64,000 nt of DNA from VRUE01 sp963712595 (GTDB lineage Bacteria > Actinomycetota > Thermoleophilia > Solirubrobacterales > 70-9). The position numbers and the translations under genes are program-made. Location: assembly GCA_963712595.1 (NCBI GenBank), contig CAVQIM010000004.1:372001-436000 (forward strand), read 5' to 3'. This document shows, one piece after another, positions 51,633 through 62,059 of the stretch (position 1 is the stretch's first letter; each line of letters begins with the position of its first letter). Below the pieces are notes generated by a model, which searched no databases, was not told the DNA's origin, and was given only the letters and a program-made list of their open reading frames with translations.

Positions 51633-53240
51633 CTAGCTCTTCGAATGGGAACGTATGTTCGCATTCGGTGCGGCGGAAAGATGCTCGTGGACGAAGCGCA
51701 CGACGGTTGCGCCCTCGCCGACCGCCGTGGCGCAGCGCTTGATCGAGCCGGCGCGCACGTCGCCGGCGGCGTAGATGCCCGGCACGCTGGTCTCGAGCAG
51801 GCCGTCGGCGCCCGCCTCGGCGCCGGTGAGGACGAAGCCATCGGAGTCGCGCGCGACCACGTCGCCGAGCCACTCGGTGCAGGGGGTGGCGCCGAGGAAG
51901 AGGAAGAGGAAGGAGAAGGGCAGCTTCGCCCCGTCGGTGAGCGTTACCGCCTCGAGCCGTCCCTCCTCGCCGTGCAGGGCGCTGACTTCGCTGCGGTCGC
52001 GGACGGCGACGCCGTAGCGATCGAGCTCCTCGATCAGGTACTGGGACATCGTCTCGCCGAGGCTGGAGCGGCGGTGCAGGAGGGTGACGAGGGCGCCGCC
52101 CCGCGCCAGCCAGATCGCCGCCTGCGCCGCCGAGTTGCCGCCGCCGATCACTCCCACCCGCTGGCCGCCGCAGAGCTGACCCTCGGGCGGGCCGGCCGCG
52201 TAGAAGACGCTGACCCCCTCGTAGTCGTCGAGGTCGTCCACCGGCAGGCGGCGGTATTCGGCGCCGGTTGAGAGCAGCACAGTCCGGGCGTGGATCTCGT
52301 TGCCTTCCTCGAGCCTGACCAGGTGCCGCTCCTCGCCGGGGTCGAGGGCGCTGGCGCGGTAGGGCGTCGCCGTGCGGGCGCCGAACTTGCGCGCCTGGGT
52401 CACTGCCCGGCTGGTCAGTTCGCTGCCGCTGACCCCCGCCGGGAAGCCGAGGTAGTTCTCGATCCGGCGCGAGGTGCCGGCCTGGCCGCCGAGCACGGTG
52501 CTCTCGATCACCAGCGTGTCGAGTCCCTCGGAGGCGCCGTAGACCGCGGCGCCGAGGCCCGCCGGCCCGCCGCCGAGGATGACCAGGTCGACCTCCTCCC
52601 GCTCTTCCAGCTCCAGTCCGATCCCGAGGGCGCGGGAGAGCTGCCCGTTGCTCGGGTTGCGCAGCTCCGCGCCCCCGGGGATCCGCACCAGCGGGATCTC
52701 GCCGGGCTCCAGGCCGGCGAGCAGGGCGGCGGCCCCCTCGCCCTCCTCGGGAGAGGTCCAGGAGTGGGGGAGTCGCTGGCGCCTGGCGAACTCGAGCAGC
52801 CGCCTGGTCTCGGCCGAGTCGCGCGAGCCGACGATCTCGACCCCTATCCCCTGCTGGCGCTGGAGCAGCTCGCGCCGCTCGATGAAGGCGGAGAGCAGAA
52901 GATCGGAGAGCGATCCGTCCTCGAAGAGCAGCTGCCTGAGAACGTCCCGGTCGATCGCGACGTAGCGCATCGGCTGGGTGACGACGGCGGTGAGGAAGAC
53001 GGTCTGCCCGGTGAGCAGGTTCATCTCGCCGAGGAAGCCGGAGGCGCCGTGGCGGACGATCTCGTGCCCGGCGGGATCGGTGACGGCGACCTCGCCCTCG
53101 TAGATCGCGATGAACGGGTAGCTCGCGTCGCCGACCTCGAAGAGCTTCTCGCCGACCTCGGCGGTCCGCTCCTCGCCGTGCTCGGCGAGCACCGCGAGCT
53201 GGGAGCTGGAGAGGACCCGAGTTGTCGGAGATGGGGCCAT
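51633..53240 (-). CDS. cNMP-binding / thioredoxin-like / FAD-dependent oxidoreductase, paralogue
   Basis: A 535-residue protein with the same three-part build as the protein at 37905. The cNMP-binding barrel (about 15-125) has GASGFLGEMNLLTGQTV. A small thioredoxin-like fold (about 130-205, IGVEIVGSRDSAETRRLL) lacks any Cys pair. The pyridine-nucleotide flavoprotein part (about 215-535) has GGGPAGLGAAVYGASEG, IGGGNSAAQAAIW and AAGDVRAGS. The thioredoxin-reductase CxxC is again absent (STGAEYRRL). It may reduce a quinone, a peroxiredoxin or another protein in response to a cyclic nucleotide (inference). Start MAPSPTTRV; a TAGGCT box lies 9 nt upstream. Divergent from the NhaA-DsbA fusion. Confidence 0.88.
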   Translation of the reverse strand: MAPSPTTRVLSSSQLAVLAEHGEERTAEVGEKLFEVGDASYPFIAIYEGEVAVTDPAGHEIVRHGASGFLGEMNLLTGQTVFLTAVVTQPMRYVAIDRDVLRQLLFEDGSLSDLLLSAFIERRELLQRQQGIGVEIVGSRDSAETRRLLEFARRQRLPHSWTSPEEGEGAAALLAGLEPGEIPLVRIPGGAELRNPSNGQLSRALGIGLELEEREEVDLVILGGGPAGLGAAVYGASEGLDTLVIESTVLGGQAGTSRRIENYLGFPAGVSGSELTSRAVTQARKFGARTATPYRASALDPGEERHLVRLEEGNEIHARTVLLSTGAEYRRLPVDDLDDYEGVSVFYAAGPPEGQLCGGQRVGVIGGGNSAAQAAIWLARGGALVTLLHRRSSLGETMSQYLIEELDRYGVAVRDRSEVSALHGEEGRLEAVTLTDGAKLPFSFLFLFLGATPCTEWLGDVVARDSDGFVLTGAEAGADGLLETSVPGIYAAGDVRAGSIKRCATAVGEGATVVRFVHEHLSAAPNANIRSHSKS

Positions 53241-53295
53241 CTCCGAGCCAGCCTAGATGGTCGGTCCAGCGATCCGGGATGAAAAGCTAGCCGCG

Positions 53296-55182
53296 ATGAG
53301 CGACTCCCGGGTCAGGTCGGCGTTCAGCGGGCGAACCGCCTGGGCCCGCAGCCTGCAAGCGCCGCTGCGCGACTTTCTCGCGACCGAGACCGGCAGCGCC
53401 AGCGTGCTGCTGGCCGCGGCGGTGGCGGCGCTGGTCTGGGCCAACATCGACCTCTCCTCCTACGAGAGCGTCTGGCGAACGCAGCTCTCGATCAGGGTCG
53501 GGGACTCGGGGATCTCCCAGAGCCTGCGCGGCTGGGTCAACAGCGGCCTGATGACGTTCTTCTTCTTCGTCGTCGGGCTCGAGGCCCGCCGCGAGTTCGA
53601 CGTCGGCGAGTTGCGCGAGCGGCGCCGCCTGACCCTGCCGGTCTTCGCCGCCCTGGGCGGGATGCTCGTGCCGGTGGCGATCTTCCTCGCCTTCAACGCC
53701 GGCGAGCCATCGGCGCAGGGGTGGGGGGTGGCGATGTCGACCGACACCGCCTTCGCCCTGGGGATGCTCGCCCTGGTCGGGCCGCGCTTTCCCGACCGCC
53801 TGCGCGGCTTCATGCTGACGATCATCGTCGTCGACGACGTGGTCGCGCTGCTGGTCATCGTCGCCGCCTACAGCGGCCACGTCGACCTCGAGCCGCTGCT
53901 GATCGCGGGCGGCGCCTTCGCGCTGATCCTGCTCGCCCTCGCCGCGCGCATCCGCCCCGGGCTCGTCTACCTCCTGCTCGCCGCGGTCGCCTGGGTGGCG
54001 CTCTTCGAGTCGGGCATCGATCCCGTCGTGCTGGGCCTGGCGGTCGGTCTGGTCACCTGGGCCTACCCAGCCGGGCGCGGCGAGCTTGAGCGGGCGACGG
54101 ACCTCTTCCGCAGGTTTCGCGAGCAGCCGACGCCGGAACTGGCCCGCTCCGCTCGCGTCGGGCTGGAGGCCGCCGTCTCGCCCAACGCCCGCCTGCTGCA
54201 GCTCTACCACCCGTGGACGAGCTACGCGATCGTGCCGCTGTTCGCACTGGCCAACGTCGGCATCGCGATCGACGGCGACTTCCTCTCTCGCGCCTACTCC
54301 TCGCCGATCACGCTGGGGATCGTCGTCGCCTACGTGCTCGGCAAGCCGGTCGGGATGACCGGCGCCGCCTGGTTGGTGACCAGGATCAGCCGCGGGCGCC
54401 TGCGGCCGCCGGTCGGCTGGGCCGCCACGGCTGGGGGCGGCGCGATCGCGGGCATCGGCTTCACCGTCTCGCTGCTGATCGCCGCGCTGGCCTTCCACGG
54501 CGCCGAGCTGCGCGAGGCGAAGCTCGGCGTGCTGAGCGCCGCGCTCGGCGCTTCGACCCTGACCTGGCTGGTCTTCCGCGCGACCGCCATGCTGCCCCGC
54601 CGCGCCCGCATCCGCGCCCTGCTGGGAACCTCGGAGACGCTCGTCGACCTGGCCCTGCCGGTGGACCCCGGGCGGGACCACATCCGCGGCCCGGTGGAGG
54701 CTCCGGTCACGGTGGTCGAGTACGGCGACTTCGAGTGCCCGTACTGCGGCAAGGCGGAGCCGGCGATCCGGGAGCTGCTGGCCGACTTCGTCGACGTGCG
54801 CTACGTCTGGCGCCATCTGCCGCTCTCCGACGTCCATCCGCACGCCGAGCAGGCCGCCGAGGCCTCAGAGGCGGCGACCGCCCAGGGCGCCTTCTGGGAG
54901 ATGCACGACCTGCTGCTCGACCACCAGGGCGATCTGACGCCGAGCGACCTGGATGCGTATGCCGAGCAGCTCGAGCTCGACATCGAGCGCTACCAGGAGG
55001 AGCTGCGCCAGCACCACCACGCGCCGCGGGTCGAGGAGGACGTCGACTCGGCCGACATCAGCGGCGTCACCGGCACCCCGACCTTCTTCGTCAACGGCCG
55101 CCGTCACGACGGCGCCTACGACATCGAGACGCTCTCCGCCGCCGTGCGCGCCGCCGGCGCCCGCTCCGTCATCGCGCCTTAG
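53296..55182 (+). CDS. nhaA: NhaA Na+/H+ antiporter fused to DsbA-like thioredoxin domain
   Basis: A 628-residue fusion from ATG 53296. The first about 420 residues are NhaA with 11-12 helices, the MSTDTAFALGML segment and the paired Asp of IVVDDVVALLVI that bind Na+. After a short linker comes a DsbA/Frn2-type thioredoxin fold (about 455-628): the active site ECPYCGK with Cys481 and Cys484, and cis-Pro in TGTPTFFVNG. Fusions of this kind are known in actinobacteria; which side of the membrane the thioredoxin domain occupies is not certain from the sequence. The ORF could start at 53257, but the upstream 13 codons look non-native. Followed by a 48-bp palindrome. Confidence 0.9.
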   Translation: MSDSRVRSAFSGRTAWARSLQAPLRDFLATETGSASVLLAAAVAALVWANIDLSSYESVWRTQLSIRVGDSGISQSLRGWVNSGLMTFFFFVVGLEARREFDVGELRERRRLTLPVFAALGGMLVPVAIFLAFNAGEPSAQGWGVAMSTDTAFALGMLALVGPRFPDRLRGFMLTIIVVDDVVALLVIVAAYSGHVDLEPLLIAGGAFALILLALAARIRPGLVYLLLAAVAWVALFESGIDPVVLGLAVGLVTWAYPAGRGELERATDLFRRFREQPTPELARSARVGLEAAVSPNARLLQLYHPWTSYAIVPLFALANVGIAIDGDFLSRAYSSPITLGIVVAYVLGKPVGMTGAAWLVTRISRGRLRPPVGWAATAGGGAIAGIGFTVSLLIAALAFHGAELREAKLGVLSAALGASTLTWLVFRATAMLPRRARIRALLGTSETLVDLALPVDPGRDHIRGPVEAPVTVVEYGDFECPYCGKAEPAIRELLADFVDVRYVWRHLPLSDVHPHAEQAAEASEAATAQGAFWEMHDLLLDHQGDLTPSDLDAYAEQLELDIERYQEELRQHHHAPRVEEDVDSADISGVTGTPTFFVNGRRHDGAYDIETLSAAVRAAGARSVIAP

Positions 55183-55214
55183 CCCGGGAAGCCCAGCGCT
55201 CAGGGGCCTGGCCC

Positions 55215-55262
55215 ACGCATCCGACATTTGCCCCACCCCGCTGGGGTCAAAGTCGGATACGG
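55215..55262. repeat. 48-bp REP-like palindrome, copy C
   Basis: Arms 55215-55232 and 55245-55262 around a 12-nt centre (CCACCCCGCTGG). It lies 32 bp after the NhaA-DsbA stop and 20 bp before the lon operator, so it probably separates the two transcription units. Confidence 0.85.
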
Positions 55263-55282
55263 CGCTGAGAAGCTGCGCTATC

Positions 55283-55303
55283 CTGTAGCAGGACTAACTA
55301 CAG
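55283..55303. promoter_or_regulatory. candidate operator upstream of lon
   Basis: CTGTAG (55283-55288), 9-nt spacer, CTACAG (55298-55303): a perfect inverted repeat 16 bp before the lon start, with GTAGCAGG inside it. The HspR-type HAIR sequence known for actinobacterial lon is not present. The regulator is unknown. Confidence 0.45.
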
Positions 55304-55318
55304 AAATTGGACTTAGAT

Positions 55319-57599
<2,281 letters not shown>

Positions 57600-57619
<20 letters not shown>

Positions 57620-57935
57620 CTGCTCGCCGGTGCCCGCCGAGATGCGGGCCACCGCGAGCCTGCTCGAGCGGCGCTGGACGCTGGCGACGATCTACGCCTG
57701 CTCCAGCGGCGCCTCTCGCTTCAACGAGTTCCGTCAGTCCCTCCCCGGCGTCTCGCCGACGACGCTCTCCGAGCGCCTCGAGCAGCTCGAGGCCGCGCGG
57801 ATCGTCGAACGGCACCTCGTTCCCGGCCGCCCGCCGTACACCGAGTACGTCCTCACCCGCCACGGTAAGCGGTTGGCCCGGGCCGTTGCCGGTCTGCTCG
57901 AGAAAGGGACGGGGGACGAGCGGCGAGCGCCGTAG
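57600..57935 (+). CDS. HxlR-type winged-helix regulator
   Basis: A 111-residue protein with HxlR/MarR-like features: an N-terminal Cys-rich opening (CRSCSPVPAEM), LLERRWTLATIYACSSGASRFNEFRQSLPGVSPTTLSERLEQLEAARIVER, the family's recognition helix and wing. It is a DNA-binding regulator, possibly redox-sensitive through the Cys. ATG 57600 overlaps the end of lon by 20 bp, so it is read through from lon or has its own promoter within it. The neighbouring P450 gene may be a target. Confidence 0.85.
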
Positions 57936-57969
57936 GCTCGGGCGGCGCCGGCTACTGTCTCGATCGAGG

Positions 57970-59331
57970 ATGCCCGCGCCGACCACAGCCACCGCCAATC
58001 CGGAGCCGCTGTCCGCTCCCGCCGCCTCCCGCCGGCCGGCCTCGGAGATCCCCGGGCCCCGGCTGCCCGGCCCGCTGCAGTCCCTGCTCGGAGTTGCCTT
58101 CCCGCTCGAGACGAGACGGATGGTGCGCAGGCGCTACGGCGGCGTCTTTCGCTCCAACGACTCGATCGTCGGCGAGGTCTTCCACGTCGCCGACCGCGAC
58201 CTGGTCGAGCAGATGTTCAAGTGGAAGCCGGCCGAGTACAACGTCGCCGAGCCGCGGCAGGTGATGGAGCCCGTCGTCGGGCAGGCCTCGCTGCTGCTGC
58301 TCGACGGCGAGCGCCACATGCGCATGCGGAAGCTGATGCTGCCCCCGTTTCACGGCGAGGCGATCACGCGCTACGCCGAGCTGATCGGGCAGATCGCCGA
58401 CCGCGAGATCGACGGCTGGCGCCGGGGCGACACGATCCGCACCCGCACGGTCGCCCAGACGATCACGATGGAGGTGATGATCCGGGCCGTCTTCGGGGTC
58501 TCCGATCCGGATCGGATCGACGAGCTCAAGCGGCGCCTGCCGCGCCTGTCGTCGATCAATCCGGCGCTGCTCGTTATGCAGAGGGACCTCGGCCCGCTCA
58601 GCCCGTGGGGCCGGTTCATCCGCAATCGCGATCGGGTCGACGAGATCCTCTACGAGGAAATCGGCCAGCGCCGCGACGACCCGGATCGCGATGCGCACAA
58701 CGACATCCTCACCCTGCTGTTGTCGGCCCGCGACGAGGAGGGCAATCCGCTGACGGACCGGGAGCTGCGCGACGAGCTGATCACGATCCTGCTCGCGGGG
58801 CACGAGACGACCGCGACGTCGATCGGCTGGGCGTTCGAGCGACTGCTGCGCTCGCCCGCCGCGCTTGAGCGCCTGACCGCCGAGGTGAAGGCGGGCGAGT
58901 CCGGCGAGTACCTCGATGCGACGATCAAGGAGACCCTGCGGGTGCGGCCGGTGATCACCGAGGTATTCCGCTCGCCGACCGAGGCGACGGAGCTGGGCGG
59001 TTACCTGTTCGAGCCCGGAGCGCAGATGGCGGCCTCGATCGCGCTCCTGCAGCTCGACCCCGAGCTGTATCCACCCGATCCTCTCGCCTTCCGTCCCGAG
59101 CGCTTCCTCGAGGGAGCGCCGGAGCCCTACACCTGGATCCCGTTCGGCGGCGGCGTCCGCCGCTGCATCGGGGCCTCCTTCGCGCTGCTCGAGATGAAGA
59201 TCGTGATCGAGAGGATCCTCGCGCGGGCGCAGCTCCGGGCCAGCCGCGCGAAGGACGAGAAGGTGCGCTTCCGGGGCGTCACGGTGCTTCCCAGCCGTGG
59301 CGGGGAGGCGGTCGTCGAGAGCGTCGCCTGA
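57970..59331 (+). CDS. cytochrome P450
   Basis: A 453-residue soluble P450. The I-helix AGHETTATS (about residues 276-284) holds the acid-alcohol proton relay, the K-helix ExxR is ETLR, and the heme loop is PFGGGVRRCIGASFA with the axial Cys at about residue 399. A Pro-rich N-terminus (PGPRLPGPLQSL) is the usual hinge. The substrate is unknown; no ferredoxin or reductase gene is adjacent. The ATG follows a TACTGT box (57953-57958). It lies 34 bp after the HxlR-type gene on the same strand. Confidence 0.95.
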   Translation: MPAPTTATANPEPLSAPAASRRPASEIPGPRLPGPLQSLLGVAFPLETRRMVRRRYGGVFRSNDSIVGEVFHVADRDLVEQMFKWKPAEYNVAEPRQVMEPVVGQASLLLLDGERHMRMRKLMLPPFHGEAITRYAELIGQIADREIDGWRRGDTIRTRTVAQTITMEVMIRAVFGVSDPDRIDELKRRLPRLSSINPALLVMQRDLGPLSPWGRFIRNRDRVDEILYEEIGQRRDDPDRDAHNDILTLLLSARDEEGNPLTDRELRDELITILLAGHETTATSIGWAFERLLRSPAALERLTAEVKAGESGEYLDATIKETLRVRPVITEVFRSPTEATELGGYLFEPGAQMAASIALLQLDPELYPPDPLAFRPERFLEGAPEPYTWIPFGGGVRRCIGASFALLEMKIVIERILARAQLRASRAKDEKVRFRGVTVLPSRGGEAVVESVA

Positions 59332-59339
59332 CGCTGCTT

Positions 59340-59352
59340 CGCCCCTTGGGCG
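59340..59352. terminator. small hairpin between convergent P450 and DUF2855 genes
   Basis: CGCCC (59340-59344), loop CTT, GGGCG (59348-59352), lying in the 24-bp gap between convergent stops. Short and without a T-run, so weak support. Confidence 0.35.
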
Positions 59353-59355
59353 GGT

Positions 59356-60426
59356 TCAGCCCAGCGAGAGGACGTGAGCCGTCTTCGGGCTGACGCCGCC
59401 CTCGATCACGTCGAGGTAGGCGTTGCGGACGGCGTCGAAGCCCTCGCCGTCGATCGTCTCCAGCCAGTCGCCCGTCCACTCGCAGAACGGGTGCCAGGCG
59501 TCGGCCACTCGCGCTGAGAGGCCCTCGCTGCCCCAGTCCTGCGAGCGCTTGACGACCCGGTCGGGGGCGAAGAAGAGGGTGGGGGGCGGCCCCGGCAGCT
59601 CTCCCGCGCCCGCTCCGAGCTCCTCCCAGTGCGTGGCCCCCACGGCCATGCTGTGCAGGAGGTCGCCGCCGAAATGAGAGTGGACCGCGAGGCGCACGTT
59701 GCCGTCGCCGGCCACGTCGACGAAGGTCACGGGCCCTCGCTCGAGCGAGTCGATCCGGTCGTAGGTGACGACGCGGTCGTAGATCCCCAGGTCCTCGACG
59801 AAGCTGGCGCTCCGCGGCGAGGTCAGCCCGACCAGGTCGACCTCCTCGCGCTGCGCCAGCAGGAACGCCGTGCCCAGCGCCGTCTTGCTCGAGGCGCTCG
59901 AGATCAGGATCGGGCCCCGCTCGATCAGGCCCTCGTCGGCGAGCTGGTCGTCGATCAGGAACGAGGTGAAGAAGAGCGGCCGCAGCAGCATCTGCGCCGC
60001 CTCGGTGTCCGCGCGGTAGAAGGGATCGGACTCGGTCGCCAGGTACTGGTGGTAGGCGGACGGCAGCTCTGCTTTGTGAGGCGATCCGTCCACGAACCCG
60101 GCGCTGCCGGCATCCGTGGGTGTGACGACGAGGTGCGAGGAGGGGGGGAGGTACCCGTAGAGGCGCGTCCCCGGCTCGACCCCCTCCGCCTGGCTCTGCT
60201 CGACTTCGGCGAACCCCCACATCGGCACCCGGCCCCAGCCGTCCTCGGCCGGGAAGAAGCTCCAGTAGGACATCGCCTCTCCGAAGACCGCGTAAGTGAT
60301 GTTGTTCGCGGTCAACCCGAACGTGTCGACCCGGAGCAGGGCCTGGCCGGGCTCGAGCTCGGGCGTCGCCCGCTCCTCGATGCGGCACTCGCGAAAGTCG
60401 TCGCGCTTGACCAGGAAGTCGATCAT
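59356..60426 (-). CDS. DUF2855 family (MDR-like) protein
   Basis: A 356-residue protein. The pattern follows DUF2855: an MDR-like N-terminal barrel (ALLRVDTFGLTANNITYAVFGE), the conserved SYWSFFPAEDGWGRVPMWGFAEV block and LRPLFFTSFLIDDQL. The Rossmann-like part has ISSASSKTALGTAFLL and VTFVDVAGDGNVR. The catalytic zinc ligands of medium-chain dehydrogenases are absent, so it may be an enoyl-reductase-type or non-enzymatic member. The substrate is unknown. The start MIDFLVKRDDF is conserved in the family. Divergent from the MNT gene by 17 bp. Confidence 0.85.
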   Translation of the reverse strand: MIDFLVKRDDFRECRIEERATPELEPGQALLRVDTFGLTANNITYAVFGEAMSYWSFFPAEDGWGRVPMWGFAEVEQSQAEGVEPGTRLYGYLPPSSHLVVTPTDAGSAGFVDGSPHKAELPSAYHQYLATESDPFYRADTEAAQMLLRPLFFTSFLIDDQLADEGLIERGPILISSASSKTALGTAFLLAQREEVDLVGLTSPRSASFVEDLGIYDRVVTYDRIDSLERGPVTFVDVAGDGNVRLAVHSHFGGDLLHSMAVGATHWEELGAGAGELPGPPPTLFFAPDRVVKRSQDWGSEGLSARVADAWHPFCEWTGDWLETIDGEGFDAVRNAYLDVIEGGVSPKTAHVLSLG

Positions 60427-60443
60427 CCGGCCCCGATGTTCTC

Positions 60444-60713
60444 ATGCCGGCGCTGAGAGCTGGAAGACCGAAGGCGATCCTCTTCGGTTCCCGGGCTCGA
60501 GGCGAGGCTCGCCCGGACTCGGACCTCGATCTGCTTGTGATCGAGCCCGACGAGGTGCCGAAGCGTCGCGCCGAGACGGCGCGCCTGCGACGGGAGCTTC
60601 GTGGCCTCGACGTGGTCGTCGTCAGTGCCCAACACGCGGAGGAATGGGGCCACTTCAAGGGCTCGATGCTGAACGAGGCGCTGCGCGAGGGACGGGTTCT
60701 TGTCGAGGCCTGA
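60444..60713 (+). CDS. orphan minimal nucleotidyltransferase (MNT) domain protein
   Basis: An 89-residue MNT protein. ILFGSRARGEARPDSDLDLLV (about residues 12-32) is the GSxAxG-N-DxD nucleotidyltransferase active site; a third acidic strand LDVVVVS follows. MNT proteins normally pair with a HEPN-domain toxin and neutralise it by adding AMP residues. No HEPN gene is next to it, and the N-terminal helix before the GS motif is short. It is either an orphan antitoxin remnant or has a distant partner. The interval 60714-60978 contains no gene, only repeat D. Confidence 0.8.
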   Translation: MPALRAGRPKAILFGSRARGEARPDSDLDLLVIEPDEVPKRRAETARLRRELRGLDVVVVSAQHAEEWGHFKGSMLNEALREGRVLVEA

Positions 60714-60773
60714 AGGTCGGGTCGGCGCTAGGAGGAATGCGGAGCTGGCCCCACCTGACCCAGGGGCGGCTCG

Positions 60774-60821
60774 GCGCATCCGACTTTGACCACCCCTGGG
60801 TGGGGTGGATGTCGGCTGCGC
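60774..60821. repeat. 48-bp REP-like palindrome, copy D (inverted orientation)
   Basis: Arms 60774-60791 and 60804-60821 around a 12-nt centre (ACCCCTGGGTGG). Read on the minus strand it closely matches copy B, so it is an inverted copy. It lies 60 bp after the MNT stop and 163 bp before the IS481 element. Confidence 0.85.
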
Positions 60822-60979
60822 GTGTCTCGCCGGTCGGCTCCAAGGCTGACCTCCATGACTCAGGGCGATCTGCCTGAGCCACCGGATACTCATGAGCAGC
60901 GCTATTCGGGCGACTGAGGACGCCGTACCGCGCCGTGTCCGCCGCCGCTGGACGCGTGCGGGGGTTTCGTCAATCCCTC

Positions 60980-61972
60980 CTAGATGTAGATGCTAGGCAC
61001 GTTGTTTCCGGCGAGCTGCCGTAGCCGCTGAATCGGCGGCCGGTGGCCAATGGCGCCGTGTCGTCGTCTGAAGTTGTAGCGCTCGATCCACCCTGAGAGG
61101 GCCGCGGCCCTCTCAGGGGAGCTGCCGTAGACCGCGGCGTAGGCCCACTCACGCAGCATCGTGCGGATGAAGCGCTCGGCCTTGCCGTTGGTCTGAGGCC
61201 GGTAGGGGCGGGTGTGGATGTGCTTGATCCCCATCGCCCGGCAGGCGATCGCGTGGGCGGTCGAGCGGTAGGCGCCGCCGTTGTCGGTCATCAGTCGCTC
61301 GACCGCGATGCCATGGGAGCGGTAGAAGCTGACCGCTCGTCGCAGGAACCCGATCACAGTCGCAGTCTTCTCGTCGGGCAGCACTTCGGCGTAGGCGAGG
61401 CGGGTGGCGTCATCGACGCAGACGTGCACGCACTCCCAGCCGACTTGGCGGCGCCTGACGCCAGCGGCGTCGAGCTGGGTGATGTGCCGACGGGCCTTGC
61501 GACCGGTGACTCGGTGCCCCGCCCCATGCGGGCCGATCCGACCCAGTTTCTTGACGTCGATGTGGATCAGCTCCCCGGGGCGGGCGCGCTCGTAGCGGCG
61601 GATCGGCTCCGGAGGCCCCAGACGGCTGAGCTTGCCGAGGCCGATCCGCTTCAACACCGCCGAGACCGTCGAGGTGGCCATCTCCAGGAGCTCGGCGATC
61701 TCGGGCCCGGTCAGCGCCAGTCGGCGCAGGGCGGCGATTGCTTCCACGCGATCGGGCGGCGTGGCGTTGTGGACGGTGAGCGGCGCGGAGCTGCGATCAA
61801 GCAAGCCGGCCGCACCTTCGGCGCGGTAGCGCCGCACCCATTTGCCGGCAGTCCTCGCGCTCACTCCGGCGGCCTCGGCCGCCTCCGTGAGCGCGACCTT
61901 CTCCTCGATCACCCTCTTGACCATGATCGCTCTCCCCTTCGGGCCGAGGGGCGCGTTAGCGTGAAGCTTCAT
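60980..61972 (-). CDS. IS481 family transposase
   Basis: A 330-residue DDE transposase. The N-terminal helix-turn-helix (TEAAEAAGVSARTAGKWVRRYRAEG) is followed by the integrase core with Asp139 (IHIDVKK), Asp230 (LMTDNGG) and Glu266 (GKAERF), a D-D-35-E arrangement, and the usual RPYRPQTNGKAERFIRT block. The ATG at 61972 gives MKLHANAPLGPKGR. The last codon triplet, TAG, falls in the target duplication just outside the left terminal repeat, so the element supplies no stop codon itself. Confidence 0.95.
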   Translation of the reverse strand: MKLHANAPLGPKGRAIMVKRVIEEKVALTEAAEAAGVSARTAGKWVRRYRAEGAAGLLDRSSAPLTVHNATPPDRVEAIAALRRLALTGPEIAELLEMATSTVSAVLKRIGLGKLSRLGPPEPIRRYERARPGELIHIDVKKLGRIGPHGAGHRVTGRKARRHITQLDAAGVRRRQVGWECVHVCVDDATRLAYAEVLPDEKTATVIGFLRRAVSFYRSHGIAVERLMTDNGGAYRSTAHAIACRAMGIKHIHTRPYRPQTNGKAERFIRTMLREWAYAAVYGSSPERAAALSGWIERYNFRRRHGAIGHRPPIQRLRQLAGNNVPSIYI

Positions 61973-62052
61973 CCGGTTCCTCCTTGTTGCTGGGGCTTCG
62001 ACACCGCCAGCCTCCAAGGAGGCCCGGATGAACAACGTGCTTAGGAATTACA
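60985..62052 (-). mobile_element. complete IS481-family insertion sequence, 1068 bp, with 6-bp target duplication
   Basis: The left end (60985-61006) and the reverse complement of the right end (62031-62052) both start TGTA and share GCACGTTGTT; 18 of the first 22 positions match. Directly outside both ends is CCTAGA (60979-60984 and 62053-62058), a perfect 6-bp target duplication of the NCTAGN type that IS481 elements choose. The single transposase ORF is intact, so the element is probably recent. It landed 2 bp beyond the stop codon of the cupredoxin gene without breaking it. Confidence 0.95.
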
Positions 62053-62059
62053 CCTAGAG

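Noticed and set aside
55263..55318. HspR HAIR operator upstream of lon
   Set aside because: The CTTGAGT-N7-ACTCAAG pattern is not present; only a CTGTAG-N9-CTACAG repeat was seen.
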